Shown in pieces: positions 18,005 to 32,919 of a stretch of 64,000 bases of DNA. The translations under genes and the position numbers were made by a program. The DNA comes from Deinococcus aetherius (GTDB lineage: Bacteria > Deinococcota > Deinococci > Deinococcales > Deinococcaceae), in assembly GCF_025997855.1 (NCBI RefSeq), contig NZ_AP026560.1, positions 1,576,001-1,640,000 of the forward strand, written 5' to 3'. Below the pieces are notes generated by a model. The model did not search any database, was not told the DNA's origin, and was given only the letters and a program-made list of their open reading frames with translations. Position 1 is the stretch's first letter, and the number at the start of each line of letters is the position of its first letter.

Positions 18005-18080
18005 CGGGCCATGATAGGGGCCCCCGCGCGCGGAAAAGTTCGCGCACGCCGCCCCACCTTTGCCCTAGGATGGGGGGACT

Positions 18081-18785
18081 TTGCGACTGGCTTTCCTGAG
18101 CGACCTGCACGGCAACATCCACGCGCTGACGGCCGTGAAACGTTTTCTGGCCGACAACCCCGTCCACGCGGTCGTCGTGGTGGGCGATCTGGTGGGGTAC
18201 GGGGCGAGCCCGGGGCCGGTGATCGACCTCGTGCGGCGCGAGGGCTGGCAGACCGGGATGGGGAGCAGCGACATGCGGGTGGCGCTCGAACTCGGCGAGC
18301 GGTCGGCGCGCGGCGGGGTGGCCGAGCAGGTGCTGTCGTGGACGCGGCGGGTGCTCTCGCCCGAGCAGCTCGAATTCCTGCGCCGCCTGCCGCCGGGGGG
18401 CCGCCTCACCACCCCGGCGGGGCGGGTGCGCTTTTTCCACGGCGGGCCGCACGACCCGGCCGAGCGGATCGACCTGATGGCCCCCGAGCGGGAGCTGGAG
18501 GCCCTGGCCGACTCCCTGCGGGCGCGGGTGCTGGTGGTGGGCGGCTCGCACGTGCCCTTCGTGCGGGTGGTGGGCGAGACGACGTTCGTGGACCCTGGCA
18601 GCGTGGGCCTGAGCCTCAACCACGAGCCCGGCGCCGACGTGGCCCTGCTGGACGCCTCGGGCCGCAGGCCCACCGTCACCCTGCACAAGGTTCCCTACGA
18701 CTTCGCCTCGTCCGCCTTCGACATCATGGCCTGGAATCTGCCCCCGGTGATCGCGGACGTGATCCGGACGGGGAGGATGGGGTAG
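18081..18785 (+). CDS. Calcineurin-like metallophosphoesterase
   Basis: 234 residues of the YfcE/MJ0936-like type. Metal motifs are seen in order: SDLHGN (residues 7-12), VVGDLVGYG, a substitute GSSD at the usual GNHD position, FFHGG, and GGSHVPF in place of GHTH. The last histidine motif reads GSH, a common variant. Such enzymes are broad phosphodiesterases or phosphatases with two metal ions. The start is TTG at 18081 behind a G-rich stretch; TAGGAT ends 9 nt before it. It is divergent from lnt and convergent with the aminotransferase. Confidence 0.88.
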   Translation: MRLAFLSDLHGNIHALTAVKRFLADNPVHAVVVVGDLVGYGASPGPVIDLVRREGWQTGMGSSDMRVALELGERSARGGVAEQVLSWTRRVLSPEQLEFLRRLPPGGRLTTPAGRVRFFHGGPHDPAERIDLMAPERELEALADSLRARVLVVGGSHVPFVRVVGETTFVDPGSVGLSLNHEPGADVALLDASGRRPTVTLHKVPYDFASSAFDIMAWNLPPVIADVIRTGRMG

Positions 18786-18792
18786 GGGAAGG

Positions 18793-18838
18793 GATGAGGG
18801 ATGAGGAAGGACCGAACCAAGGCTCCTCATCCCTCATC
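18793..18838. terminator. Bidirectional hairpin between convergent genes
   Basis: A perfect 15-bp stem (18793-18807 with 18824-18838) and a 16-nt loop between the phosphoesterase stop at 18785 and the aminotransferase stop at 18849. No long T-run follows on either strand. Confidence 0.6.
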
Positions 18839-18848
18839 GCTCAACCCT

Positions 18849-19997
18849 TCAGACCGGCACCGCCCCCAGCGCCTCCTCGAAGCGGTCGACCACTCCGCGC
18901 TCGCCGAGGAGGTCTTCCAGGGCGAGCATCAGGGCGCGGTAGGGGGCGGGGCGGGCGGCCTCGCCCATCAGGCCGAGTCGCCAGATCAGGCCCGCCGTGG
19001 GGCCCAGGCCGCCGGTGACACTGATCTCGCGCGCCCTCAGGGCCGCGCGCACGGCCGCGTCATCAAAACCGGGCGGCAGGCGCAGGGCGAGGACGGTGGG
19101 GAGCCGGGCGGCGGGGTCCTTGACGTAGTGGGTGAAGCCCAGGGGCGTGAGGGCCGTGACGACCGCGTGGCCGAGGAGGCGGACGCGGGCCTGCCTCGCC
19201 TCCAGGCCCTCCTCCAGGGCGGCCTGGAGGGCGGCGTGGAGGGCGAAGTGGAGGTTGACGGGGACGGTGTGGTGGTAGGTGTGTTCCACCCAGTAGTCGC
19301 GCAGGCCCCCGAAGTCGCAGTACCACAGCGGGGTGGGGGTGCGGCGGGCTTGATACCGGGCGAAGGCGCGCTCGCCGATGGCGACGGGGGCCAGGCCGGG
19401 GGGGGCCGAGAGGCACTTCTGGGCGCCGGTGTAGGCGTAGTCCACCCCCCACTCCGCCATGTGGAAGGGCTCCATCCCGGCGGTCGTGACGGCGTCGACC
19501 GTCAGGAGTGCCCCGCTGCGGCGCACCAGGCGGGCGATCTCGGGGACCGGGTTGAGCACCCCCGTGCTCGTCTCGCCGTGCACGACCGCGACCATCCCCA
19601 CCCCGCCGAGGTGCGCGGCAACGTCGGCGGGGTCGATGGCCTCGCCCAGGGGCGCGGTGACGAGCCGCACCCGGGCCCCGTAGCGGGCGGCCATCTCCGC
19701 CATCCGCCGCCCGAAGGAGCCGTTCGCGCACACCAGCACCTCGTCCCCGGCCTCGACGAGGTTGGCGAACCCCGCCTCCATGCCCAGGCTGCCGGTGCCC
19801 GCGAGCAGGGCGGTAAAGGCCTCCGGCTCGGTGCCGTACATCATCCGCAACCCCTGCTGGATCTCCCCGTTCAGGGCGAACACCTCGGGGTCCATATGCC
19901 CGAGCATGGGGCGCATCAGGGCCCGCTGCGCCCGGGGGTGGATCGGTGTGGGGCCGGGCGTCAGCAGGATGTGCCCGTCGTGGGTGTCCTCGAACAT
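18849..19997 (-). CDS. Class V aminotransferase (alanine/serine--glyoxylate type)
   Basis: 382 residues. The start region [18 protein letters not shown] is typical of the AGXT/serine-pyruvate family. The PLP lysine lies in [19 protein letters not shown] and is preceded by [11 protein letters not shown]. The likely reaction is transfer of an amino group from alanine or serine to glyoxylate, though members also act on phosphonates and purine catabolites. ATG at 19997 is 7 nt behind a TACACT box, indicating leaderless translation. Confidence 0.9.
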   Translation of the reverse strand: MFEDTHDGHILLTPGPTPIHPRAQRALMRPMLGHMDPEVFALNGEIQQGLRMMYGTEPEAFTALLAGTGSLGMEAGFANLVEAGDEVLVCANGSFGRRMAEMAARYGARVRLVTAPLGEAIDPADVAAHLGGVGMVAVVHGETSTGVLNPVPEIARLVRRSGALLTVDAVTTAGMEPFHMAEWGVDYAYTGAQKCLSAPPGLAPVAIGERAFARYQARRTPTPLWYCDFGGLRDYWVEHTYHHTVPVNLHFALHAALQAALEEGLEARQARVRLLGHAVVTALTPLGFTHYVKDPAARLPTVLALRLPPGFDDAAVRAALRAREISVTGGLGPTAGLIWRLGLMGEAARPAPYRALMLALEDLLGERGVVDRFEEALGAVPV

Positions 19998-20004
19998 GGG
20001 GGCG

Positions 20005-20034
20005 AGTGTAGCGCCTGCCGGGGCGGGGCGGCAA
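20005..20034 (-). promoter_or_regulatory. Promoter of the aminotransferase gene
   Basis: On the minus strand, TTGCCG (20034-20029), an 18-bp spacer and TACACT (20010-20005), followed after 7 nt by the ATG. This is a good sigma-70 type match and implies a leader of zero or a few nucleotides. Confidence 0.6.
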
Positions 20035-20092
20035 CGGGGTTGCTCAGGTGTCCTGGACAGGAGGTAAGGACGCAACGAAATTGCGCCAGGAA

Positions 20093-20839
20093 TCAGGCAT
20101 CGACCTCTCCGAGGAAGTCGAGGGTGAGGCGGGCAACGGCGCGGGGGGAGGCGTCGGTGAGGGCGTGCGTTCCGCCGGGAATCCGGGCGACGCGGGCGTG
20201 GGGGATGGCTGCCCGGATGGCGCGGACGGTCCAGGAGCGGATGACGGGATCGGCGGTGCCGTCGAGGAGCAGGGTGGGAACCCGAACGCGGGGGAGCAGG
20301 GGGCCGGTCTCGTGCTCGCTCTGGTCGCGGGCGAGGCGCAGCATCAGGGCGGGTCCGCTGCGAGCGTAGGCGGCGAGGCCGGGGAGCAGCAGCCCGGGCC
20401 GCTCGCGGGGCAGGTCGCGGGCGAGGCGCAGGAGTTGGAGGCGAACGCTGGGGTTCTCGGGGATGCCGGTGGGGGCGCAGGCGATCAGGGCGCGGGCGGC
20501 CCCGGGGTGCCGGGCGGCGAGGTCGAAGATCACCTCGGCCCCCAGCGAGTGGCCCAGCAGGGGGACCCCTTGCAGGCCGCTCTCCTCCAGCCAGGCGGCG
20601 AGATGGTCGGTGAGGTCCTCGATGTGGGCGGGAAAACCCGGGCGCCCCTGGCTGAAGCCGTGCCCCGGCGGGTCGTAGGCGTAGACGGTGCGCTCGCGGG
20701 CGAGTTCGCGCGAGGCGCGGGCGTACATCCACGAGGCGCAGCCCAGACCGGGGACGATCACCAGGGGGGGGCCGTCGCCGCGCACCCGGGCGTGGATCCG
20801 CAGGCCGAGGACGCGGGTGTATTGAGCCCGGGCCCTCAA
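20093..20839 (-). CDS. Alpha/beta hydrolase
   Basis: 248 residues. The fold is clear: [16 protein letters not shown] (oxyanion region), YDPPGHGFS, nucleophile elbow [11 protein letters not shown] with Ser, [11 protein letters not shown] carrying the acid, and GGTHALTD with the catalytic His. Substrate unknown. The chosen TTG start at 20839 overlaps the TGA of the upstream hydrolase (TTGA), and GGAGG is unusually close to it, so the start is not certain. It is the downstream partner of a second alpha/beta hydrolase. Confidence 0.82.
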   Translation of the reverse strand: MRARAQYTRVLGLRIHARVRGDGPPLVIVPGLGCASWMYARASRELARERTVYAYDPPGHGFSQGRPGFPAHIEDLTDHLAAWLEESGLQGVPLLGHSLGAEVIFDLAARHPGAARALIACAPTGIPENPSVRLQLLRLARDLPRERPGLLLPGLAAYARSGPALMLRLARDQSEHETGPLLPRVRVPTLLLDGTADPVIRSWTVRAIRAAIPHARVARIPGGTHALTDASPRAVARLTLDFLGEVDA

Positions 20840-21609
20840 GCCTCCCCTGCCCTGCCCACCGGCTCCGCCTCTTCCGCCCCGGCGAGGAAGTCGAGGACGA
20901 GGGCGTTGAACCGCGCCGGGGCGTCCACCATGACGACGTGCCCGGCGCGGGGAATCTCCTCGTAGCGGGCGCCGGGGATGGCGGCGGCGAGCGCCCGGCC
21001 GGTGCGGGGGGGCACCAGGGCGTCGCGGCCTCCCCAGATCACCAGGGTGCGGGCGGTGATCCGGGGCAGGAGTTCGCTGACGTTGTCCCCGAGGAGGTCG
21101 GTGGTCGAACGCCACATGTTGACCGGCCCGGCCCGGGCGGCGTCGGCGAGGACGCGCGGCACGAAGGTGAGGCGGCCTGTGATGGCGGCCCTGGGGAGCT
21201 TGAGGGCCACGCGGTAGATGTTGCCGGTGAGCAGGCCGCTCGCGCAGGCGAGGACGAGGTTGCGGACCCGCCCCGGGCGCAGGGCGGCGACGTGGGTGCA
21301 GATGTGGCCGCCCATCGAGTGGCCGACCAGGGTGACCCGCTCCAGCCCGAGGTCGTCGATCAGGGCGGCGATGAGTGCGGCGGCGTCCCGCACCCCCAGG
21401 GCGCGCTGGCGGTAGGCCCGGCCGTAGCCGACGAGGTCGATCACGTAGACCCGGTGTCGGGCGGCCAGCGCCGGGACGTTGCGCCGCCACCACCTTCCCG
21501 AACCGCTCAGGCCGTGGACGAGGACGATGGGGTCGCCCTCGCCGCTCACGTGATAGGAGAGGCGGGCGCTCCCGGCCCGGTATTCCTGCGCTCGCACGCG
21601 CCCGAGCAT
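20836..21609 (-). CDS. Alpha/beta hydrolase
   Basis: 257 residues, complete: [25 protein letters not shown], nucleophile Ser in [24 protein letters not shown] with the catalytic Asp, and GHVVMVDAP with His. Members hydrolyse esters, lactones or C-C bonds; no closer function can be assigned. It overlaps the next hydrolase gene by 4 nt and follows pdxT by 15 bp on the same strand, so it may be co-transcribed with pdxS-pdxT. Confidence 0.88.
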   Translation of the reverse strand: MLGRVRAQEYRAGSARLSYHVSGEGDPIVLVHGLSGSGRWWRRNVPALAARHRVYVIDLVGYGRAYRQRALGVRDAAALIAALIDDLGLERVTLVGHSMGGHICTHVAALRPGRVRNLVLACASGLLTGNIYRVALKLPRAAITGRLTFVPRVLADAARAGPVNMWRSTTDLLGDNVSELLPRITARTLVIWGGRDALVPPRTGRALAAAIPGARYEEIPRAGHVVMVDAPARFNALVLDFLAGAEEAEPVGRAGEA

Positions 21610-21624
21610 AGCGCGGGGCCGGGC

Positions 21625-22224
21625 TCAGGTGGGGACGGGGGCGGCCACCAGCCGCAGGAACAGCTCGTGCAGCCGGGCGTCGGCCGTGAGTTCCGGGTGG
21701 AAGGCGCAGGCGAGCAGGCGGCCCTGGCGCACCAGGACGGCCCGGCCCCCGTACTCGGCGAGCACCTCCACGCTGGGCCCGGGGCGCTCGATCACGGGCG
21801 CGCGGATGAAAACGGCCGGGAAAGGAGCGTCCAGGCCGCGAATCTGGAGCGGCACCCGGAAGGAGTCCGCCTGCCGCCCGAAGGCGTTGCGGCGGGCGGT
21901 GGCGTCGAGGAGCGCCAGGCGGTCCTGCCGTCCGAACTGGGGCGGGGCGCCCTCCACCTCCCGCGCGAGCAGGATCAGCCCCGCGCAACTTCCCCACAGG
22001 GCGCCGCCCGCCGCGTGGAAGGCGCGAATGGGGTCCCACAGCCCCGCCGCCGTCATCAGCCCCGCGATGGTGGTGCTCTCCCCGCCGGGCAACACCAGGC
22101 CCTGGAGGCCTTCGAGGTCGGCGGGCAGGCGGACCTCGCGGACGCGGGCGCCGAGGATCTCCAGCCGCAGGCGGTGTTCGCGGAAGGCACCCTGGAGGGC
22201 GAGGACGCCGAGGTGGGGGGACAT
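21625..22224 (-). CDS. pdxT: Pyridoxal 5'-phosphate synthase glutaminase subunit
   Basis: 199 residues, the usual size. Class I glutaminase features: LVLPGGEST at 44-51, nucleophile Cys80 in WGSCAGLILL, and His176/Glu178 in AFHPEL. It releases ammonia from glutamine and channels it to PdxS for PLP synthesis. ATG at 22224. It follows pdxS by 54 bp on the same strand. Confidence 0.96.
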   Translation of the reverse strand: MSPHLGVLALQGAFREHRLRLEILGARVREVRLPADLEGLQGLVLPGGESTTIAGLMTAAGLWDPIRAFHAAGGALWGSCAGLILLAREVEGAPPQFGRQDRLALLDATARRNAFGRQADSFRVPLQIRGLDAPFPAVFIRAPVIERPGPSVEVLAEYGGRAVLVRQGRLLACAFHPELTADARLHELFLRLVAAPVPT

Positions 22225-22258
22225 GGGGGAGGCCCCGGTGGGGGTGAGCAGACCTTTA

Positions 22259-22271
22259 CTTGTATTAATTT
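22259..22271 (-). repeat. AT-rich 13-mer behind pdxS (copy 2 of TTGTATTAAT)
   Basis: Plus-strand CTTGTATTAATTT, identical over 13 bases to 42265-42277. On the minus strand it starts 7 nt behind the pdxS TAG, as the other copy starts 5 nt behind the pepF TAG. Confidence 0.5.
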
Positions 22272-22278
22272 TAGTCGC

Positions 22279-23172
<894 letters not shown>

Positions 23173-23238
23173 GGGGCGAGTATGACGGGAAACTGGCCCC
23201 ATGAGGAGGGCCAGTTCGGGGGAGAGTCCGGGGTCAGA

Positions 23239-23652
23239 TCAGCCGGAGGCGCGGGCGGCGACCTGGCGGATGCTCTCGACGAGCTGGGAGGGCCGAAAGG
23301 GCTTGACGAGGTAGGCGGCGACGAGGTCAGGGCCGAGTTCGGGCACGCGCTCCGAACGGTCGAGGCCGGAGAGGAACACCACGGGGGGCAGGCGGCGGCC
23401 GAGGGCGGCGTGCAACCGCCGCACGGTCTCGAAGCCGTCCCAGGGGGTCATCAGGACGTCCATGACGATCACGTCGAACGGCTCCGCGCGGGCGGCCCTC
23501 AGGGCGTCGGGGCCGCTGCGGGCGGTCTCGACCTCAAAGCCGTGCAGGCCGAGGGTGAGGCCCAGGAGTTCCAGGATCTGCTGCTCGTCGTCCACCACGA
23601 GGAGGCGCAGCCCGGGCGGGGCCTCCCCTGCCCCCGGGGGCGGGTTCCTCAC
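23239..23652 (-). CDS. Single-domain response regulator
   Basis: 137 residues: a lone receiver domain with the acidic pair DD at 21-22, the phosphorylated Asp65 in VIVMDVLMTPWDG, and the conserved LVKPF lysine. No output domain follows, so it acts through protein contacts. GTG at 23652 with GGAG about 8 nt upstream is preferred over an upstream start at 23730, which would add a low-complexity proline-rich tail. No histidine kinase gene is nearby. Confidence 0.85.
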   Translation of the reverse strand: MRNPPPGAGEAPPGLRLLVVDDEQQILELLGLTLGLHGFEVETARSGPDALRAARAEPFDVIVMDVLMTPWDGFETVRRLHAALGRRLPPVVFLSGLDRSERVPELGPDLVAAYLVKPFRPSQLVESIRQVAARASG

Positions 23653-23785
23653 GGGCGACGCTCCGGGGCGGCTTCGGGGGGAGGAGGGTGAGGGAGCGAA
23701 TCGGGCACCGGGCCTCCGGGGACGAGGCACCCCGGGCGGGCCGCCGGGGTGCCTGCGGGGCGCGGGAGGAGCGGGGGCGGGGCCC

Positions 23786-25066
<1,281 letters not shown>

Positions 25067-25075
25067 TGGGGGGGG

Positions 25076-25102
25076 TCCTCCTGTGGATTACTCTCCTGTG
25101 GA

Positions 25103-25105
<3 letters not shown>
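25076..25105 (-). repeat. Tandem 15-nt duplication with ribosome sites before rho
   Basis: On the minus strand TAGTCCACAGGAGAG is followed directly by TAATCCACAGGAGGA (12 of 15 identical). The first unit begins with the transaldolase stop codon, the second with a further in-frame stop, and both carry an AGGAG box. Only the second is correctly spaced for the rho GTG. Confidence 0.7.
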
Positions 25106-25834
<729 letters not shown>

Positions 25835-25874
25835 GATCCTGCCCCCTTTCGTCTATTCTATGGGCCTGCGGGGT

Positions 25875-25888
25875 TATGGTAGGCGCCG
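25875..25888 (-). promoter_or_regulatory. Left arm of mirrored promoter region (transaldolase side)
   Basis: TATGGTAGGCGCCG here is the exact reverse complement of 26010-26023. Both arms contain TACCAT on the strand leading outward, so each can provide a -10 box for its own gene. On this side a TTGACA lies 23 bp upstream of TACCAT, which is too far for a standard promoter. Confidence 0.45.
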
Positions 25889-25992
25889 AATCTATGGGAC
25901 GCCATGTCAAGGCGGTCAACGGGGCCTTGACCCTTCCCGGAAGTTTTGCAGGATCGCAGATCCAGGCAGCCCGAAATAGGACCCATGACGGA

Positions 25993-26022
25993 TTGACCCC
26001 GCCCGTGCCCGGCGCCTACCAT
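25993..26022 (+). promoter_or_regulatory. Promoter of the T-box/ileS transcript
   Basis: TTGACC (25993-25998), an 18-bp spacer and TACCAT (26017-26022). Transcription would begin near 26029, a few bases before the T-box leader and about 318 nt before the ileS start codon. Confidence 0.6.
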
Positions 26023-26044
26023 AGGCGGAACCCCGCGAGGCGGG

Positions 26045-26335
26045 GGACACTTGAGGCGACCGTGAGACGAGTACGCGGGGTCGGCGGCCAGGAGCGAGTC
26101 CGGGACGGTGCGAGCCGGGCGGCGCGGCCCCCCGCCGAAGATCACCTCCCGCGCCGACGGAAGAAAGGTGGCCCCCTGGTCACCGACTAGACCCGTCCGG
26201 ACGCCCCCCGACAGAGGGCCGATTCCAGAGGCTCCCGCCTCACGCGGGGGTGAAGTTGGGTGGTACCACGCGCAGGCAGCGCGTCCCAGCACGGCAACGA
26301 AGCCGGGACGCGCCGCCTGGGCTTTGTTGTTGTTC
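26045..26335 (+). ncRNA. T-box leader regulating ileS
   Basis: The leader carries the hallmarks of a T-box that senses uncharged tRNA. AGTA at 26070-26073 matches the stem I loop-E box. GAAG followed by an ATC triplet at 26141-26143 fits a specifier loop with an isoleucine codon. The T-box core GGGTGGTACCACGCG is at 26258-26272; its UGGU can pair with the ACCA end of tRNA-Ile. A competing hairpin with a perfect 9-bp stem (26279-26287 with 26305-26313) follows, then GCTTTGTTGTTGTTC. The T-run is broken, so it may act on termination or on ribosome access. I did not fold the whole leader. Confidence 0.85.
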
Positions 26336-26346
26336 GAGGAGAGACC

Positions 26347-29628
<3,282 letters not shown>

Positions 29629-29642
29629 GCGGAACGGCGAGG

Positions 29643-29677
29643 GGGCGGAGGCTGGCGGGTCTCCGCCCTTCTCCTTT
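29643..29677 (+). terminator. Terminator of ileS
   Basis: GGGCGGAG and CTCCGCCC form an 8-bp stem with a 10-nt loop, followed by TTCTCCTTT, 15 bp behind the ileS stop. Confidence 0.75.
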
Positions 29678-29745
29678 GGACCGGATTCCACCTGTCACCA
29701 CCACAGTACGCACACAGGGCCCGGGTGGCTGGCTAAGGTGAACCC

Positions 29746-30519
29746 ATGACCTGGAATCCCGACCAGTACCACCGTCACCGGGAGGCCCGGAACGCCCCTG
29801 CCCGTGACCTGATGGCGATGATCCCGGCTCTTCCCTGCCGCGACGTGGTGGACCTGGGCTGCGGGACGGGGGAGCACACGCGGACGCTGGCGGAACGGTT
29901 TCCTGACGCCCGGGTCCTGGGGCTCGACAGCAGCGCGCAGATGCTGGCGAAGGCGGACGCTTTGGGCCTTCCGAACCTGCGCTTCGAGCGGGGGGACATT
30001 CTCGACCTGGCGGGCGAGTACGACCTGATGTTCTCGAACGCGGCGCTCCAGTGGCTGCCGGATCACCCGGCGCTCCTCGCGCGGCTGTGGGATCATCTGC
30101 GGCCCGGCGGGGTTCTCGCCGTCCAGGTGCCCGCCAACCACGACCACGTCAGCCACCGCCTGCTCACCGAGACGGCGAACGAGTTCGCGGCGGAACTCGG
30201 GGGCTTCACCCGCTTCGGGACGGCGCACGGGGCCTCGCCGGTCCTGACCCCGGCCCGGTATGCGGAGGTGCTGGACGGGCTGGGGGCCGGGGAGGTCACG
30301 GCGCTCAGCAAGGTCTACCCGGTGGTGCTGCCCGGCGCCGGGGGCCTGCTCGACTGGACGCGCGGCACGGCGCTCGTGCCCTACCTCTCGCGGCTGGGAG
30401 CGGAGGACGGGGAGCGGTTCGTGGCGGCGTACCTGGAACGGTTGCGCTCACGCTGGCCGGGGGAGCGGGTGTACTACGCCTTTACCAGGGTGCTGTTCAC
30501 GGCGCGCAAACCCGGGTAA
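29746..30519 (+). CDS. tam: SAM-dependent methyltransferase, trans-aconitate methyltransferase type
   Basis: 257 residues. Motif I is VVDLGCGTGEHTRTLAERFP, motif II covers VLGLDSSAQMLAKA, and the family-typical FSNAALQWLPDH and AVQVPANHDHVSH follow. This matches Tam, which methylates trans-aconitate formed spontaneously from cis-aconitate. The ATG at 29746 stands 6 nt behind TAAGGT with no ribosome site, so the mRNA is probably leaderless. Another small-acid substrate is possible. Confidence 0.85.
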   Translation: MTWNPDQYHRHREARNAPARDLMAMIPALPCRDVVDLGCGTGEHTRTLAERFPDARVLGLDSSAQMLAKADALGLPNLRFERGDILDLAGEYDLMFSNAALQWLPDHPALLARLWDHLRPGGVLAVQVPANHDHVSHRLLTETANEFAAELGGFTRFGTAHGASPVLTPARYAEVLDGLGAGEVTALSKVYPVVLPGAGGLLDWTRGTALVPYLSRLGAEDGERFVAAYLERLRSRWPGERVYYAFTRVLFTARKPG

Positions 30520-30565
30520 CTCTGCTCCTGGCGGCTGGAGGCTGGCGCCTGGCGACCCTCTCCCC

Positions 30566-31411
30566 TCACCCCTCGTGGGGCCGGGCCATCAGCGCGCAGG
30601 TTCCCGGGCCGACGTGCGCGCCGATAGCCGGGCCGAGGAGTTGCACGCGGCCCCGGGTGACGTTGAGGCCGCTCGCGCCGAGGGCGGCCTTGAGTTCGGC
30701 GAGGCGGATGGGGTCGCGGCCCGCGTGCCCGACGGTGACGGCGACGGGCTCGCGGCCGAACCGCTCCTCCATCCCCGCGAGGATGTCGCGCAGGGCCGCC
30801 TCGGCCTTCACGCGGCGCACCGGGCGCAGCCTTCCGCCGTCGAAGCGCAGGATGGGGCGCAGGCCGAGCATGTTGCCCACGAGTTCCTGGGCCCGCGAGA
30901 GGCGGCCTCCCCGCCGCAGGTATTCGAGGGTGGGGACGGTGAATTCGGCCAGCGCCTCTTCCCCCACCCGGCGCACGGCGGCGTGGGCGGCCTCCACGTC
31001 GCCCCCCTTCCACACCGCGTCGCGGGCGGCGATGACGGCCTCCGCGAGGGGCAGCGAGGCGAGACCGCTGTCGATCACCCGCACGCGCTCCCCGGCATTC
31101 AGGGCGTCGGCGGCAGCCCGCGCGTGGCGCACGGTGCCCGAGAGTTCGCCGCTGAGGTGGATGCTGACCACCCCGTCGTGGGTGGCGAGCAGTTCGCGGT
31201 ACAGGGCCCCAAAGGCCTCCTGCCCGGCGGGCGCGGTCGTCACGGCCCCGCCCCGGCGCTGGTGGTCGTACACGGCGTCGGGGTCGATGTCCTGCCAGTC
31301 GAGGAAGGAGCGTTCCCCGATCAGGACGTGCAGGGGCACGACACGCAGGCCCAGGCTCCGGGCCGTCTCGGGGGGAAGGTCGCAGGTGGAATCGGTCACG
31401 ACGGCAAGCAT
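30566..31411 (-). CDS. DegV-family fatty-acid-binding protein
   Basis: 281 residues. DegV signatures: [11 protein letters not shown] at the N-terminus, [21 protein letters not shown], the fatty-acid-contact segment [10 protein letters not shown], and [15 protein letters not shown]. DegV proteins bind a fatty acid and, as FakB, can present it to a fatty-acid kinase. No FakA gene is near. It is divergent from bshA. A second DegV paralogue lies at 50.3 kb. Confidence 0.92.
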   Translation of the reverse strand: MLAVVTDSTCDLPPETARSLGLRVVPLHVLIGERSFLDWQDIDPDAVYDHQRRGGAVTTAPAGQEAFGALYRELLATHDGVVSIHLSGELSGTVRHARAAADALNAGERVRVIDSGLASLPLAEAVIAARDAVWKGGDVEAAHAAVRRVGEEALAEFTVPTLEYLRRGGRLSRAQELVGNMLGLRPILRFDGGRLRPVRRVKAEAALRDILAGMEERFGREPVAVTVGHAGRDPIRLAELKAALGASGLNVTRGRVQLLGPAIGAHVGPGTCALMARPHEG

Positions 31412-31458
31412 GTCGCCGGACAGGGTAGTGGTCAGGATTGCGAGCGTCCGTACAATTC

Positions 31459-31486
31459 TTGGCGTGGTGGCGGCGAGGACTATACT
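31459..31486 (+). promoter_or_regulatory. Promoter of bshA
   Basis: TTGGCG (31459-31464), a 16-bp spacer and TATACT (31481-31486), 8 nt before the ATG at 31495. This predicts a leaderless or nearly leaderless bshA transcript. Confidence 0.65.
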
Positions 31487-31494
31487 CCCCGGGC

Positions 31495-32640
31495 ATGGGG
31501 CGGACGCCGGAAAAGATTGCCGTGCTGTGTCACGCGGGGGCCGGGGGCTCGGGGGTGGTGGCGACCGAGCTGGGGCTGCTCGTGGCGCAGGCGGGGCACG
31601 AGGTCCACTTCGTGGGGACCGCCGTGCCCTTCCGGCTGGCAGGGCAGCGCGGGGCGAATAGACCCTTCTATCATCAGGTCAGCGCCTTCGCGTACGCGCT
31701 GTTCGACCAGCCCTTCCCGGAGCTGGCGGCGGCGAACACGCTGACCGAGATCATCCTGGAGCACGGGGTGGAGCTGACCCACGCGCACTACGCGATCCCG
31801 CACGCGACCGCCGCCCTGCACGCGCAGGCGATCACCCGCCGAAGCCGGGTGGTGACCACCCTGCACGGCACCGACGTGACCCTGGTGGGGGCCGAGCCCG
31901 CCTTCCGGCACACGACCCGCCACGCCATCGAGCGCAGCGACCACGTGACGGCGGTGTCGCACTTCCTGGCGGGGCAGACGCGCGAGGTGTTCGGCGTGGA
32001 CCGCGAGATCGAGGTGATTCACAACTTCGTGGACGCGGAGCGGTTCGTGCGGGTCGAGGACCCCGGGGTGCGCGCCCGCTTCGCGCACCCGGAGGAGGCG
32101 CTGATCGTCCACGTTAGCAACTTCCGCCCGGTCAAGCGGGTGGAGGACGTGGTGCAGGTCTTTGCGCGGGTGGCGAGCGAGGTCCCGGCCCGGCTGCTGA
32201 TGATCGGCGACGGCCCCGAGCGGCCCCGCGCCTTCGAGCTGGCGGGGCAGCTCGGGGTGACCTCGCGCACGCACTTCCTGGGCTCCTTCCCCGACGTGCA
32301 GTCGGTCCTGGGGATCAGCGACCTCTTTCTGCTGCCGAGCAGCAACGAGAGCTTCGGCCTCGCCGCCCTGGAGGCGATGAGCTGCGAGGTCCCGGTCGTC
32401 GCCGCGCGGGCGGGGGGCGTTCCCGAGGTCGTGGAGGACGGGGTGACGGGCTTTCTCGCCGCGCTGGGCGACGTGGACGCGATGGCGGACGCCGCGCTGC
32501 GCATCCTGCGGGACCAGGACCTCTCCCGGGCGATGGGCGCGGCGGGGCGTCACGCGGCCCTCACCCGCTTTCACCCGGGGCGGATCGTGCCGCTTTACCT
32601 CGACGCCTACGCGCGCACGGTGACCGGTGTGCCGGGCTGA
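31495..32640 (+). CDS. bshA: N-acetyl-alpha-D-glucosaminyl L-malate synthase (bacillithiol synthesis)
   Basis: 381 residues of GT4 fold. The BshA-specific N-terminus [20 protein letters not shown] is present, followed by [34 protein letters not shown] and the GT4 E-x7-E region [15 protein letters not shown]. It joins UDP-GlcNAc and L-malate, the first step of bacillithiol, the main low-molecular-weight thiol of Deinococcus. The start at 31495 fits the promoter immediately upstream; an in-frame extension to 31438 has no support. bshB and bshC are not in the window. Confidence 0.93.
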   Translation: MGRTPEKIAVLCHAGAGGSGVVATELGLLVAQAGHEVHFVGTAVPFRLAGQRGANRPFYHQVSAFAYALFDQPFPELAAANTLTEIILEHGVELTHAHYAIPHATAALHAQAITRRSRVVTTLHGTDVTLVGAEPAFRHTTRHAIERSDHVTAVSHFLAGQTREVFGVDREIEVIHNFVDAERFVRVEDPGVRARFAHPEEALIVHVSNFRPVKRVEDVVQVFARVASEVPARLLMIGDGPERPRAFELAGQLGVTSRTHFLGSFPDVQSVLGISDLFLLPSSNESFGLAALEAMSCEVPVVAARAGGVPEVVEDGVTGFLAALGDVDAMADAALRILRDQDLSRAMGAAGRHAALTRFHPGRIVPLYLDAYARTVTGVPG

Positions 32641-32919
32641 GACGCGGCGAGCCGCCGGGCCTCCTGGACGTGGAGTGTCCCGCTGTGCCCGCCCGGCTGT
32701 GATCACTTCACGTCGAAGCTTTATGAGAGCAGATCGCCAAAATGTGACAAACCCCTCATGAGCTGCCCTTAGGGTGAAGCTCGAATTCAGCCGGGACCGC
32801 GCCGTCCGCCCTCACCGTTCTGGTCTCCCGGAGACCGGGACGGCGGGCCGGGGGGCCCCACCATCACGCCCGGGGCGCGTCCTCAGCGACGTGCCCCTCC
32901 CGTTTTGCAGGAGACCCTC
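32641..32919. other. 279-bp gap upstream of the GH140-like lipoprotein
   Basis: Coding frames are absent. An AT-richer patch at 32705-32780 contains CTCATGAG and TGTGACA, and a TAGGGT box at 32770-32775 might be a -10 element, but spacing to any -35 is poor. No regulatory palindrome of the radiation-response type is seen. Confidence 0.4.

Noticed and set aside
32700..32780. Radiation/desiccation response motif upstream of the GH140-like lipoprotein
   Set aside because: The AT-rich patch contains TTATGA but lacks the palindromic partner half at the right distance.
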